Shown here: positions 42,721 to 52,603 of the stretch, piece by piece | Layout: the number at the start of each line of letters is the position of its first letter | How positions within the stretch are numbered: the stretch's first letter is position 1 | Assembly: GCF_026162365.1 (NCBI RefSeq) | Contig: NZ_JAOANW010000012.1 | Coordinates: forward strand, 1-64,000 | DNA from: Nitratireductor luteus | Lineage (GTDB): Bacteria > Pseudomonadota > Alphaproteobacteria > Rhizobiales > Rhizobiaceae | Length of the DNA stretch: 64,000 nucleotides | Reading direction: 5' to 3' | Translations under genes and position numbers: made by a program | Notes under the pieces: generated by a model | The model's input: the letters and a program-made list of their open reading frames with translations, nothing else | What the model was told of the DNA's origin: nothing | The model's database searches: none

Positions 42721-44571
42721 ATGGCAAAGCGGTCCGTTAAATGTCTAAGCTTGACCGTTCTGGCGTTCGCCGCCGGGTTTACGGGACCTGTGCCGCAGGC
42801 AAGTGCGGAGCAGTATCTGTTCGATATGCTTTTCGGCAATCGTGCGAACCGCCAGCCCGTGCGGCAGGCTCCGGTGGTTCGTGAGCCGGAGCGGCCAGCG
42901 CCAAGAGTGGCCGCGCCGAAGATCAGCGGACCCAGCTATTACAACTACCGGGCCGAGGATCTGCGGAAGCTCGACGTGACCGCTATTGCGCCGAAAGCGG
43001 AAGACGGGGCGCAGTTTCCACCGGATTCACGCTTCACCAGAGCGCTGGCAGCGGCTGGTGATCTCGACATCCTTGCAGAAAAGCTGATCGTCGACGCCAT
43101 CACTGCCTATTACCAGAAGAATCCCGCCTTCATCTGGAGCGACGAGAATGGGCCGAACGAGCGGGCGCTTGCCACGCTCGGCGTCCTTCGCGCCGCCAAT
43201 GAGGATGGGCTGGTCGAGGCCGATTATGCGGTCCGGGAACCCTCCGCTTCGGGTGACGAGGATGCGCGGCTGGCGGATCTGATGCGCTTCGAACTGATGC
43301 TGTCGGCGCGGGCGCTTCGATATGCCAGGGATGCCACACGGGGGCGCGTCGATCCCAACAAGCTTTCAGGCTACCACGATTTCCCGGAAAAGCCGTTCGA
43401 CGCCGGACGCGTATTGAATATCCTGTCGCAGACGGCCAACGCCCCGCGCTATCTGGCGTCGCTTCAACCGGCCAACGAGATCTACGCCGCGCTGCGGAAG
43501 GAACTTGCCGAATTGCGCGTCAGCCAGGAGCGGGAGATCGTCGTCGATCCCGAAACATTCGTGCGGCCGGGCGGGAGCCATCCGGATTTCGCGAAATTGC
43601 TGCGCATCATCGAAAGGGATGCCGATGAGGCATTCCACCAGGAGCACGGCGTTGTCCTGGACTCCTATGCCGGCAGCGAGGTCTATGCGCACGACCTCGT
43701 TCCGGTGATCAAGGCAGCGCAGAAGCAGCACGACCTCAATCCCGACGGCATCGTCGGAAGGCGCACGGTGGGGGCGCTTGCAGGCGAGACGAAGGCCGCC
43801 CGTATCGATAAGGTCATCCTGGCGATGGAGCGGATGCGCTGGCACCCGTCGCATCTGGGCAGCCGCCGCGTGATGATCAACGCGGCCTCCTTCACCGCCA
43901 GCTATATCGAGAATGGCGAGGAGAAGCTGTCCATGCGCACGGTGGTCGGCAAGACGGGCAACCAGACCAGCTTCTTTTACGACGAGATCGAGTATGTGGA
44001 GTTCAACCCTTATTGGGGCGTTCCGCGCTCAATCCTGATTAACGAGATGCTGCCGCGCCTGCGTAACGACCCCGGCTATCTGGACCGGGCCGGTTACGAG
44101 GTCACCGATGGCAGTGGACGCCGGATTCCTTCATCGGCCATCAACTGGTCGCGCTATGGCGCCAATATTCCCTACCATGTCCGCCAGACGCCGAGCGAGC
44201 GCAACGCGTTGGGCGAATTGAAGATCATGTTCCCCAACAAGCACGCCATCTATATGCACGACACGCCGGCCCGCAATCTCTTCAGCCGCGATACCCGCGC
44301 TTTCAGCCATGGCTGCGTGCGGCTGCATGAGCCGCGGGCGATGGCGGCTGCCGTCCTTGGAACGACTGAGGAAGAGATCGGCGCGGCTGTTACGAGGGGC
44401 AAGAACAGCCGCCGGAGCGTACCGTCGAAGATTCCCGTCTATGTCGCCTATTTCACGGCCTGGCCCGAGGCGTCGGGCACAGTCACCTATCATGACGATG
44501 TCTACGGGCGCGATGCGCGCCTTTCCACGGCGCTGTCCAAGGTGGAGGATGCACGCACAGCCGGTAGCTGA
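42721..44571 (+). CDS. L,D-transpeptidase (YcbB/LdtD-like)
   Basis: The protein has 616 residues from ATG 42721. A signal peptide (LSLTVLAFAAGFTGP, then ASA) leads to a long Pro-rich segment. A scaffold domain follows (about 110-300), then a peptidoglycan-binding segment (KAAQKQHDLNPDGIVGRRTV) and the YkuD catalytic domain, with His530 and Cys532 in RAFSHGCVRLHEP. Such periplasmic enzymes make 3-3 cross-links in peptidoglycan, which are abundant in Rhizobiales. The 214-bp gap before it has an AT-rich part (TATAAT at about 42603) that may be its promoter. Confidence 0.92.
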   Translation: MAKRSVKCLSLTVLAFAAGFTGPVPQASAEQYLFDMLFGNRANRQPVRQAPVVREPERPAPRVAAPKISGPSYYNYRAEDLRKLDVTAIAPKAEDGAQFPPDSRFTRALAAAGDLDILAEKLIVDAITAYYQKNPAFIWSDENGPNERALATLGVLRAANEDGLVEADYAVREPSASGDEDARLADLMRFELMLSARALRYARDATRGRVDPNKLSGYHDFPEKPFDAGRVLNILSQTANAPRYLASLQPANEIYAALRKELAELRVSQEREIVVDPETFVRPGGSHPDFAKLLRIIERDADEAFHQEHGVVLDSYAGSEVYAHDLVPVIKAAQKQHDLNPDGIVGRRTVGALAGETKAARIDKVILAMERMRWHPSHLGSRRVMINAASFTASYIENGEEKLSMRTVVGKTGNQTSFFYDEIEYVEFNPYWGVPRSILINEMLPRLRNDPGYLDRAGYEVTDGSGRRIPSSAINWSRYGANIPYHVRQTPSERNALGELKIMFPNKHAIYMHDTPARNLFSRDTRAFSHGCVRLHEPRAMAAAVLGTTEEEIGAAVTRGKNSRRSVPSKIPVYVAYFTAWPEASGTVTYHDDVYGRDARLSTALSKVEDARTAGS

Positions 44572-44580
44572 TCCCTTCTG

Positions 44581-46038
44581 CTAATCTCGCCAGAAGGCCG
44601 GCGACAGCAGCACGAGGACCGCCAGGATCTCGAGCCGGCCGAGCAGCATGGTCAGTGTGAGTATCCATTTGGCGTAATCGTTGAGCGAGCTGAAATTGCC
44701 CGCTGGGCCTACGACCGGCCCGAGACCGGGGCCGACATTGGTTATCGCAGTAAGCGTTGCGGTGGTCGACGTGATTAGATCGAGCCCGCCCGCAGACAAA
44801 GCCAGAGAGGCGGCAGCCCAGATTCCGATGAAAGCAACGGCGAAAAGCGTGACCGAACGCTGCATCTGAGGATCGACGGTTCTTGAGCCGTAGCGTAGCG
44901 GCTGGATCGAACTGGGATGGATCAACGAGCGCAGCCCATTGCGCAGCATCAATCCCAGGATCAGAAAACGGTAAGCCTTGATCCCACCGGCGGTCGAACC
45001 TGAACAGCCGCCAAGGAATGTCGCGAAGAAGAAGAGGGTGATCGCGAAAGGACCCCACAATGTATAGTCCTCGCTGGCGAAACCTGCGGTGGTGATAATC
45101 GACACAAGGTTGAAGGCCGACGAGGTCAGCGCATCACCGAAGTCCACACTCGTCGTAAGTCGCCGGTAGATGGCGATTACGAGGACGGTGGCCGCCACGT
45201 ATCCCAGGAAAACCCGGATCTGCGGGTCGCGCAGGGCGTCTAGCCGGCCGCTGACCAGGAACAGGATCAAAATCGAAAAGGGGAGCGCCGAGAGCACCAT
45301 GAAAACGACCCCGACCCATAGCACGGCACGGCCTTCGAAATAGCCGAAGGAAGCGTCATGCGTGGAAAACCCACCTGTGGCGATTGTGGTCATAGCGTGG
45401 TTGACGGCGTCGAAAAGGTTCATCCCGGCCATGCCGTAGGCGATCGTGCACAACAGGGTCAGGGCGATATAGATGGCTATCAGCGCCTGGGTATAGGTTG
45501 CCAGCCGCCCGAACGGCCGATCCTCCTCGATATCGGATGATTCGATGCGGAAGTAGGAGAAGCCGCCCACGCGCAGCATGGGCAGAAAGAACAGCCCGAG
45601 CGCGATGACACCGAGACCGCCGATCCACTGCAGCAAAGAGCGCCACAGGAGCATGCCCGGTGGAAGACCATCGAGTCCCGATATCACAGTGGAACCGGTC
45701 GTGGTTATGGCCGACACGGACTCAAAGACGGCGCCGGCAAGGTCTAGTTTCAGGGACGCCGTGTAGAAGGGCAGTGCCCCGACGAGGCCGAGCGTGGCCC
45801 ACAACACCACGACAACGAAGAAGGCAAACCGCGTCGACCCGACATGACGGCGCCCGTGCGTGGCGGCGGCGATCGTCAACGCTAACCCCCCGGTGGTGAG
45901 GGAACAGATGACGAAAACCTGCCAATCGGTATTGCCGTAATAAAGATCGACAGCCGCAGGAACAAGCATTGCGCCGGCGACGTAGAGGGCGAAGATGGAA
46001 GCTGCGAAAGCACTTGCCCGAACAACGGAAGCGTGCAC
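44581..46038 (-). CDS. trkH: TrkH-family potassium uptake protein
   Basis: The protein has 485 residues with ten or more spans. The four selectivity-filter loops are visible: ITTTGSTVISG, ATGGFSTHD, TTAGFASED and ITNVGPGLG. It is the inner-membrane K+ channel subunit, which needs the cytoplasmic regulator TrkA, not present here. Its stop is 7 bases from the stop of the convergent L,D-transpeptidase gene. Confidence 0.93.
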   Translation of the reverse strand: MHASVVRASAFAASIFALYVAGAMLVPAAVDLYYGNTDWQVFVICSLTTGGLALTIAAATHGRRHVGSTRFAFFVVVVLWATLGLVGALPFYTASLKLDLAGAVFESVSAITTTGSTVISGLDGLPPGMLLWRSLLQWIGGLGVIALGLFFLPMLRVGGFSYFRIESSDIEEDRPFGRLATYTQALIAIYIALTLLCTIAYGMAGMNLFDAVNHAMTTIATGGFSTHDASFGYFEGRAVLWVGVVFMVLSALPFSILILFLVSGRLDALRDPQIRVFLGYVAATVLVIAIYRRLTTSVDFGDALTSSAFNLVSIITTAGFASEDYTLWGPFAITLFFFATFLGGCSGSTAGGIKAYRFLILGLMLRNGLRSLIHPSSIQPLRYGSRTVDPQMQRSVTLFAVAFIGIWAAASLALSAGGLDLITSTTATLTAITNVGPGLGPVVGPAGNFSSLNDYAKWILTLTMLLGRLEILAVLVLLSPAFWRD

Positions 46039-46117
46039 GGTTTCTTCACTTTCATGAATGCGGGCGGCAGGGAACCATGAGAAACCGGCCCGATGGAGCC
46101 GGCAAAGCTCAATTAAA

Positions 46118-46192
46118 TGGTGGGCGCGACAGGGATTGAACCTGTGACCCCACCCGTGTGAAGGGTGTGCTCTCCCGCTGAGCTACGCGCCC
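46118..46192 (-). tRNA. tRNA-Val (anticodon CAC)
   Basis: The minus strand reads GGGCGCGTAGCTCAGCGGGA and onward. The acceptor GGGCGCG pairs with CGCGCCC. The anticodon stem is CACCC/GGGTG around loop TTCACAC, giving anticodon CAC. The T-arm has GGTTCAATCC, and the end ACCA is encoded. Four-arm cloverleaf fits throughout. Confidence 0.97.
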
Positions 46193-46247
46193 GCCCGGTG
46201 CTCAATTACCGAGCGCGCGGCGATATAAGGGGGGCAGGGGCCGCAAG

Positions 46248-46943
46248 TCAAGAGACCGCAATGCCCGATGCCTCGCGGATGAGTGCTTCGGCGAGGCCGA
46301 CTGTAAGCTCGTCGAAATGGGAGATGACGCGACTGGGCTCGAAATGGCGGACATGCACGTCCGTATAGCCGAAATCCACGGCGACGACGGGAATGCCCGC
46401 GGCCTTGGCGGTGTCGATGTCGGTGCGCGAATCGCCGACCATCACGGCGCGACCACGGTCACCGCCGGCCCGCTCGATCGTGTCCAGCAGGTGGCGGGGA
46501 TCGGGTTTGCGATGAGCGAAAGTGTCGGCGCCGCAGACCGCTTCGAAATTCTCGGTTATTTCGAGCGCGTCCAGCAGCGACACCGAAAGTTCTTCAAGCT
46601 TGTTGGTGCACACGGCGGTCAGGTAGCCTGCCTGGCGAAATCGCGAAATCGCCTGCAGTACCCCGGCGAAGGGGCGGGACTTGCCTGGCATCTTGGCTGA
46701 GTAATGCTCCAGAAATATTGCTTGCAGGATGTCGAGCTGACCCTCGGCGAGCGGCTGTCCGTGATCGGCGAAGGCCCTTTCGATCATCACGCGGCTGCCG
46801 AACCCGACGAAACGGCGGATTTCGTCCGCTTCGACTGGGGGAACATTTGCCGTCTGCAGACAGTGATTGAGGCTGTCGAGAAGATCGGGCGCGGTGTCGA
46901 CCAGCGTCCCGTCGAGATCGAATACGATGATCGGCAATCCCAT
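46248..46943 (-). CDS. gph: Phosphoglycolate phosphatase (HAD family)
   Basis: The protein has 231 residues. HAD motif I is VFDLDGTLVDTAPDLLDSLN at residue 7, motif II is CTNKLEE, and motif IV is MVGDSRTDIDTAKAAGI. The cap is of the Gph type. It removes 2-phosphoglycolate formed during DNA repair or oxidative metabolism. It is divergent from rpiA. Confidence 0.9.
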   Translation of the reverse strand: MGLPIIVFDLDGTLVDTAPDLLDSLNHCLQTANVPPVEADEIRRFVGFGSRVMIERAFADHGQPLAEGQLDILQAIFLEHYSAKMPGKSRPFAGVLQAISRFRQAGYLTAVCTNKLEELSVSLLDALEITENFEAVCGADTFAHRKPDPRHLLDTIERAGGDRGRAVMVGDSRTDIDTAKAAGIPVVAVDFGYTDVHVRHFEPSRVISHFDELTVGLAEALIREASGIAVS

Positions 46944-47146
46944 GGTGCATCTCCTGAACCTGCGAAAATATGTGGAGCCGATACCCCTCTAGACTGCCGC
47001 GGGCAAGGGCCAGACGCAAAACGGAGGTTTGCCGTGACGGCGGAAAACGGCTACAGCGCCGTGCGTCCTTCACCGTGTTTGCCGAAAATCGATTTCGATT
47101 TCCGGGCCGATGCGTTAGAGGCAAGTGCGAATTTCAGGGGGAGTCG

Positions 47147-47845
47147 ATGACGCTCGATGCAAAGGCATTGAAAATCGCGGCCGCGCGGGCCGCGCTCGCG
47201 CATGTGGAAGACGGCATGAAGCTGGGCATCGGCACCGGCTCCACCGCGGAAGAATTCATCAGATTGCTGGGCGTCAGGGTCAGCGAGGGGCTGAAGGTGG
47301 TCGGCGTGCCGACATCCGAGCGTACGGCCGCGCTTTGCCGTCGATTGTCGATTCCGTTGACCGACCTGGATGAGACCCCGCGCCTGGACCTGACCGTCGA
47401 CGGTGCCGACGAGGTCGGGCCGGAGCTCGCGCTGATAAAGGGTGGCGGCGGCGCACTGCTGCGCGAAAAAATCGTGGCGTCCGCCTCGAGCCGCATGATC
47501 GTCATCGCCGACGAAAGCAAGCATGTCGCGATGCTCGGCAAATTTCCGCTGCCGGTCGAGGTGGTGCCGTTCGGCCTGCGTTCCACGCTGTTGACCATAG
47601 AGGAATCGGCCGAGCGGCTGGGTCTTTCCCTTTCCCACGAAATGCGGTTGGCTGACGGCAAGCCATTTGTTACGGATGGCGGCCATTTCATCCTCGATGC
47701 ATCATTTGGCCGTATTCCGGAGCCAAGAGCGCTGGCACAGGCGCTGAACGGTATTCCGGGCGTCGTCGAAACGGGGCTCTTTACGGGGTTGGCCAGCCTG
47801 GCGATCCTGGCGGGCGGGGACGGCATCAGGACCATCGACGCGTAA
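47147..47845 (+). CDS. rpiA: Ribose-5-phosphate isomerase A
   Basis: The protein has 232 residues from ATG 47147 after [24 protein letters not shown] is the phosphate-binding loop, [20 protein letters not shown] carries the catalytic Asp and Glu, and [10 protein letters not shown] follows. It interconverts ribose 5-phosphate and ribulose 5-phosphate in the pentose phosphate pathway. Confidence 0.95.
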   Translation: MTLDAKALKIAAARAALAHVEDGMKLGIGTGSTAEEFIRLLGVRVSEGLKVVGVPTSERTAALCRRLSIPLTDLDETPRLDLTVDGADEVGPELALIKGGGGALLREKIVASASSRMIVIADESKHVAMLGKFPLPVEVVPFGLRSTLLTIEESAERLGLSLSHEMRLADGKPFVTDGGHFILDASFGRIPEPRALAQALNGIPGVVETGLFTGLASLAILAGGDGIRTIDA

Positions 47846-47880
47846 CGGTTGAATTGCACAAGAAACGGAGTCCAACAGAT

Positions 47881-48417
47881 ATGAACATGGCCAAGAATGT
47901 TCGCCACATCGCGCTGGCCGCGGCGATGGCCTTCACCGCCTTCACCTTGCCGGCTGGCGCGCAGGAGATATCTGATACGCATCTGCGGGCCGCACGCCAG
48001 GCGATCGGCGCCATCAACGCCACCGAGAATTTCGACAATGTGCTGCCCCAAGCCGCACGGTCGCTGAAGAGCGAGCTTATCCAGCAGAGTCCGAACCTCG
48101 TCGATCTTATCAACGCGACGGTTGATGAAAAGGCACTGGAGCTGGCCAGCCGCCGGGCCGACCTGGAAAGGGAGGCCGCGCTTGCTTATGCGCGTGTGTT
48201 CAGCGAGGAAGATCTCACCAACATCGCCAATTTCTATAACTCCGAGACAGGCCAGAAGCTTCTGTCGGACGGACCCATCGTCACGCGCGAAGTGCTCAAT
48301 GCGGCTGAGATCTGGCGCCGCGGCATCGTGCGCGACCTGACACAGAGCGTGACGGAGCAGATCGAGGCAGTGACCAATGCACAGGCACCGGCGCCTGCCG
48401 GCGATAGCGGTCAGTAG
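47881..48417 (+). CDS. DUF2059 exported protein
   Basis: The protein has 178 residues. The signal peptide (HIALAAAMAFTAFTLPAGAQ) is followed by an all-helical domain with FSEEDLTNIANFYNSETGQK, the DUF2059 signature. Periplasmic, function unknown. It is 35 bases after rpiA on the same strand and is followed by a strong terminator, so rpiA and this gene form an operon. Confidence 0.88.
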   Translation: MNMAKNVRHIALAAAMAFTAFTLPAGAQEISDTHLRAARQAIGAINATENFDNVLPQAARSLKSELIQQSPNLVDLINATVDEKALELASRRADLEREAALAYARVFSEEDLTNIANFYNSETGQKLLSDGPIVTREVLNAAEIWRRGIVRDLTQSVTEQIEAVTNAQAPAPAGDSGQ

Positions 48418-48445
48418 ACTAGACTGCGTGCATGGTTGAATATTA

Positions 48446-48480
48446 TTGAAAGCCCGGCCGCCGCGCCGGGCTTTCAATTT
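48446..48480 (+). terminator. Rho-independent terminator
   Basis: TTGAAAGCCCGGC pairs with GCCGGGCTTTCAA around a short loop, followed by TTT. It ends the rpiA-DUF2059 operon and could also act on the other strand. Confidence 0.85.
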
Positions 48481-48538
48481 GTGTGGCAAAAGCATAGCTG
48501 CCTGAAGCGACAGAACGAGCAGTAGCGGGGTTTCCGAC

Positions 48539-49927
48539 ATGAGCAATTTCGATCTCGATCTTTTTGTCATCGGCGGAGGATCGGGGGGTGTGCGGGCCGC
48601 GCGACTGGCGGCGGGCATGGGAAAAAGGGTTGCCATAGCCGAGGAGTACCGGTTCGGCGGCACCTGCGTCATCCGCGGCTGCGTGCCGAAGAAGCTTTAT
48701 GTCTATGCCTCGCAGTTCCCCGAGCATTTCGAGGATGCGGCGGGTTATGGCTGGACCGTCGGCGAAACGCGCTTCGACTGGAGAACGCTGGTCGCCAACA
48801 AGGATCGCGAGATCTCCCGCTTGGAAGGCCTCTATCGCAAGGGACTGGAAAATGCCGGCGCGCGCATCATGGAGAATCGTGCCGTGCTGGTGGACCGTCA
48901 TACGGTGCGGGTGGGTGACGAGACCTTGACGGCGGAGAACATCCTGATCGCGGTCGGCGGCCGGTCCAATCCGCATGAGGCCTTGCCTGGACACGAGCAT
49001 TGCATCTTCTCCAACGAGGCTTTCGATCTGGAGGAACTGCCCAAGCGAATCGCCATCGAAGGTGGCGGCTATATTGCTGTGGAATTCGCCAACATCTTTC
49101 ACGGTCTGGGCGTAGAGACGACGCTCATCTATCGCGGCAAGGAAATTCTCAGCCGCTTCGACAGCGATCTTCGGCGCGGGTTGCATGAGGCGATGGAAGC
49201 CAAGGGGATACGCATTCTCTGCCACGAACTCATCGAAAAGGTCGACAAGCGGGCTGATGGGGCGCTCGACGCGCACCTCAAATCGGGCGCGGTGGAAACC
49301 TTCGACCAGATCATGCTTGCCATCGGCCGCATTCCCAACACGGAAGGCCTGGGGTTGGAGAAAGCGGGCGTCGAGACCGGGGTGAAGGGCGAAATCGTCG
49401 TCGATGAATATTCACGCACCAATATCGAAAACATCTGGGCCGTGGGCGACGTGACCGACAGGGTGCAGCTGACGCCGGTGGCGATCCACGAGGCTATGTG
49501 CTTCATTGAGACCGCATTCCGGAACAATCCCACGAAAATCGACCACGAAGTCATTGCCACCGCGGTCTTCTCGCAGCCTGAAATCGGCACGGTGGGGCTC
49601 GGCGAGGAGGAAGCGGCCAAGCGTTACGACGCCCTCGAGGTCTATCGTGCGAGCTTCCGGCCGATGCGGCACACGCTTTCCGGCCGGCAGGAAAAGATGA
49701 TCATGAAGCTGGTGGTGGATGCGGCCTCGCGGCGTGTGGTCGGGGCGCATGTGCTGGGGCCCGATGCCGGCGAGATGGCGCAACTTCTCGCGATCCCGCT
49801 CAAGGCCGGGCTGACAAAGGCAGACTTCGACCGCACCATGGCCGTTCATCCCAGCGCGGCGGAGGAACTGGTGACGATGTACAAGCCGAGCTACAGGGTC
49901 AGGAATGGCGAACGCACCGACAGCTGA
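48539..49927 (+). CDS. gor: Glutathione-disulfide reductase
   Basis: The protein has 462 residues. VIGGGSGGVRAARLAAGMGK is the FAD motif, GGTCVIRGCVPKKLY the redox disulfide (CxxxxC), IEGGGYIAVEFANIFHGLG the NADPH motif, and the C-terminal VHPSAAEELVTM holds the catalytic His-Glu pair. It keeps glutathione reduced in the cytoplasm. Confidence 0.95.
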   Translation: MSNFDLDLFVIGGGSGGVRAARLAAGMGKRVAIAEEYRFGGTCVIRGCVPKKLYVYASQFPEHFEDAAGYGWTVGETRFDWRTLVANKDREISRLEGLYRKGLENAGARIMENRAVLVDRHTVRVGDETLTAENILIAVGGRSNPHEALPGHEHCIFSNEAFDLEELPKRIAIEGGGYIAVEFANIFHGLGVETTLIYRGKEILSRFDSDLRRGLHEAMEAKGIRILCHELIEKVDKRADGALDAHLKSGAVETFDQIMLAIGRIPNTEGLGLEKAGVETGVKGEIVVDEYSRTNIENIWAVGDVTDRVQLTPVAIHEAMCFIETAFRNNPTKIDHEVIATAVFSQPEIGTVGLGEEEAAKRYDALEVYRASFRPMRHTLSGRQEKMIMKLVVDAASRRVVGAHVLGPDAGEMAQLLAIPLKAGLTKADFDRTMAVHPSAAEELVTMYKPSYRVRNGERTDS

Positions 49928-49946
49928 TTTGACGAAGAGAGAAGAC

Positions 49947-50567
49947 ATGGCCGAGGGCGCGGTCGTCGGCTATTTCGGCTATGGCTCGCTGGTGAATGCC
50001 GACACGCACCGCACACGCATCGTGGCCAGCGTGCCTGCGCGGCTGAAAGGCTGGCGGCGCCACTGGATACCCCATCACGAAGCGGACATGCGCAGCGCCG
50101 TCCTGTTGAGCGTCAAGCGGGATGAGGCTCATGTCTGCGACGGGCTGCTTGTTCTCGACCGGCTGGAGAACCTTCCACAGGTTGATGAGCGCGAAATCGG
50201 CTATCTGCGCCGGCAGGTCCAGCGGCAGGAACTGGAATTGGAGGCGGAACTTCCGTTCGACTGCCCCCTTTACGTATACGAAGCGCTGCCGCCGGCGACG
50301 AAACGGGATGCCGAAGGCCACATTCTGCAGTCCTATCTCGACGCTGTTCTGCAAGGCTTCCTGCGCGTGCACGGCGAGGAGGGAATGCGGCGGTTCGTCA
50401 GCGACACCCATGGCTTCGATACGCCGGTGCTGGCCGATCGGGATGCGCCGCTCTATCCGCGGCCGGTCAGGCTGAGCGAAGCCGAGCGAGAGCTGATCGA
50501 CAGCGTCCTGGCCCAGCTTCCCGTGTGCTTCATCCGTAATGCCGGCGCAACAATCGCGCAGGGATGA
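49947..50567 (+). CDS. Gamma-glutamylcyclotransferase-fold protein
   Basis: The protein has 206 residues from ATG 49947, preceded by AAGAGAGAAG; an upstream ATG at 49905 would overlap gor. VGYFGYGSLVN is the substrate-binding YGSL motif. VLDRLENLPQVDEREIGYLR resembles the catalytic Glu region of the family. It may act on gamma-glutamyl compounds, which fits its place directly after gor, but the true substrate is unknown. Confidence 0.8.
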   Translation: MAEGAVVGYFGYGSLVNADTHRTRIVASVPARLKGWRRHWIPHHEADMRSAVLLSVKRDEAHVCDGLLVLDRLENLPQVDEREIGYLRRQVQRQELELEAELPFDCPLYVYEALPPATKRDAEGHILQSYLDAVLQGFLRVHGEEGMRRFVSDTHGFDTPVLADRDAPLYPRPVRLSEAERELIDSVLAQLPVCFIRNAGATIAQG

Positions 50568-50641
50568 AGGGCCCCGGTTCGTTTTGCATTCATTTCCGGG
50601 GTAGTATGTGAACGCAGCTTTCGCTAAATAGCGGCCTTACC

Positions 50642-50666
50642 GGCCGAAATGCCATGCATTTCGGCC
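50642..50666. repeat. Perfect 11-bp inverted repeat in the aroG leader
   Basis: GGCCGAAATGC, a CAT loop and GCATTTCGGCC lie 29 bases before the ATG of the DAHP synthase gene. No T run follows, so this is not a simple terminator. It may be an operator or a 5'-leader structure. Confidence 0.7.
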
Positions 50667-50694
50667 CGTTGCGTAACATCTATTGGGTGCTGAG

Positions 50695-52071
50695 ATGACA
50701 AACTGGTCGCCGAATTCCTGGAGAAGCAAGCCGATCAGTCAGGTTCCGGCTTATCCGGACCAGGCTGCGCTGGCCGAGGTCGAGGCGCGGATGGCGACCT
50801 ATCCGCCGCTCGTTTTTGCAGGTGAGGCGCGCAAGCTGAAGAAGCACCTCGCGGCGGTCGCCAATGGCGATGGCTTCCTGATGCAGGGCGGCGATTGCGC
50901 CGAGAGCTTCGCCGAGCATGGTGCGGACAATATCCGCGACTTCTTCCGTGTGTTCCTCCAGATGGCGGTGGTGCTGACCTTTGCCGGCTCCCAACCTGTG
51001 GTCAAGGTCGGACGCATAGCCGGTCAGTTCGCCAAGCCGCGCTCTTCCGACATCGAGAAGAAGGGCGACGTGGCGTTGCCCAGCTACCGCGGCGACATCA
51101 TCAACGGCATCGAATTCGACGAAGCCTCGCGCATTCCGGATCCGGCGCGCCAGGAGATGGCCTACCGCCAATCGGCAGCGACGCTCAACCTGTTGCGCGC
51201 TTTCGCCCAGGGCGGATTTGCCAATCTGGAAAACGTGCACAAATGGATGCTGGGCTTTATCTCCGACAGTCCACAGGGCGAGCGCTACCAGGCGCTGGCA
51301 GATCGAATTTCAGAGACGATGGACTTCATGCGGGCGGTCGGCATCAATGCCGAAAGCCATCCTTCGCTGCGGGAGACGGACTTCTACACCAGCCATGAGG
51401 CACTGCTGCTCGGCTACGAAGAGGCGCTGACGCGTATCGATTCGACCTCCGGCGACTGGTACTCGACCTCGGGTCATATGATCTGGATAGGTGACCGCAC
51501 GCGCCAGCCTGACCATGCGCATGTGGAATACTGCCGTGGCATCAAGAACCCGCTCGGCCTCAAATGCGGACCGTCGATGACGCCGGACGGGCTCATCGAG
51601 CTGATCGATCTGCTTAATCCGCAGAACGAGGCGGGCCGCCTGACGCTGATCGCGCGCTTCGGTGCGGACAAGGTCAGTGAGCACCTGCCGAAGCTGATCC
51701 GCGCGGTCGAGAAGGAAGGCCGCAAGGTGGTGTGGTCCTGCGATCCCATGCACGGCAACACGATCACCGCTGCCGGCTACAAGACGCGTCCCTTCGACCG
51801 CATCCTGAAGGAGGTTCAGACCTTCTTCGACGTTCATCGGGCCGAGGGCACGCATCCGGGCGGCATGCATATCGAGATGACCGGCAAGAACGTGACCGAA
51901 TGCACGGGTGGTGCCCGCGCCATCCGCGACGAGGAGCTGCAGGACCGCTACCACACCCATTGTGACCCCCGGTTGAACGCGGACCAGTCGCTGGAGCTTG
52001 CTTTCCTGGTGGCCGAGCTCCTGAAGAAGGACCGTGCGTCGCACACGATGAAGGAAGCCGTTGGCGCCTGA
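50695..52071 (+). CDS. aroG: Class II 3-deoxy-7-phosphoheptulonate (DAHP) synthase
   Basis: The protein has 458 residues from ATG 50695. [40 protein letters not shown] (metal-binding Cys) and [29 protein letters not shown] are signatures of the plant-type (class II) enzyme. It condenses phosphoenolpyruvate with erythrose 4-phosphate, the first step of aromatic amino-acid synthesis. Confidence 0.95.
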   Translation: MTNWSPNSWRSKPISQVPAYPDQAALAEVEARMATYPPLVFAGEARKLKKHLAAVANGDGFLMQGGDCAESFAEHGADNIRDFFRVFLQMAVVLTFAGSQPVVKVGRIAGQFAKPRSSDIEKKGDVALPSYRGDIINGIEFDEASRIPDPARQEMAYRQSAATLNLLRAFAQGGFANLENVHKWMLGFISDSPQGERYQALADRISETMDFMRAVGINAESHPSLRETDFYTSHEALLLGYEEALTRIDSTSGDWYSTSGHMIWIGDRTRQPDHAHVEYCRGIKNPLGLKCGPSMTPDGLIELIDLLNPQNEAGRLTLIARFGADKVSEHLPKLIRAVEKEGRKVVWSCDPMHGNTITAAGYKTRPFDRILKEVQTFFDVHRAEGTHPGGMHIEMTGKNVTECTGGARAIRDEELQDRYHTHCDPRLNADQSLELAFLVAELLKKDRASHTMKEAVGA

Positions 52072-52122
52072 GAGCCGTGTGTTGCGTTGACCGCTGTGTT
52101 CAGCAATTTGCGATGCAGATCG

Positions 52123-52155
52123 AACCCCCGTCATGGCATAGTGGCGGGGGTTTTT
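52123..52155 (+). terminator. Rho-independent terminator of aroG
   Basis: AACCCCCG (52123-52130) pairs with CGGGGGTT, followed by TTTT. Confidence 0.85.
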
Positions 52156-52168
52156 CATTGGAGGTTCC

Positions 52169-52603
52169 ATGGTTGAAGAACGAACCGGCGGGTGCCTTTG
52201 TGGCGCCGTACGTTTCCGCACACGTGGCCGCCTGCGGGAAGTGGTCTACTGTCACTGCTCCCAATGTCGCAGGCAAACCGGGCTCTACTATGCGGCGACT
52301 GATCTTGAGGATTCCCGGCTGGAGATCGACGGCGGGGAACATCTGACGTGGTACGCTGCCTCCGATTTCGCCCGGCGTGCCTTTTGCAGCCGCTGCGGAT
52401 CGGCCATGTTCTGGAAGCGTCTCGGCGCCGATGTCACGTCCATTCTTGCCGGGAGCTTTGATCAGCCCAGCGGCCTGGTGGCGAAGTCACACATATTCGT
52501 CGCCGACAAGGGCGACTTCTACGAGATCCAGGATGGGCTGCCGCAATTCGAGCGTTCGTCTTGGGACGTGCCTGTGGCTGGGGAAGCCGGCCCGCATGAA
52601 TAA
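52169..52603 (+). CDS. GFA/CENP-V family zinc protein
   Basis: The protein has 144 residues. GGCLCGAVRFRT, YCHCSQCRRQTG and FCSRCGSAMFW supply the conserved zinc-binding cysteines of the GFA (glutathione-dependent formaldehyde-activating enzyme-like) family. The real activity of most members is not known. Its stop overlaps the next gene start. Confidence 0.9.
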   Translation: MVEERTGGCLCGAVRFRTRGRLREVVYCHCSQCRRQTGLYYAATDLEDSRLEIDGGEHLTWYAASDFARRAFCSRCGSAMFWKRLGADVTSILAGSFDQPSGLVAKSHIFVADKGDFYEIQDGLPQFERSSWDVPVAGEAGPHE

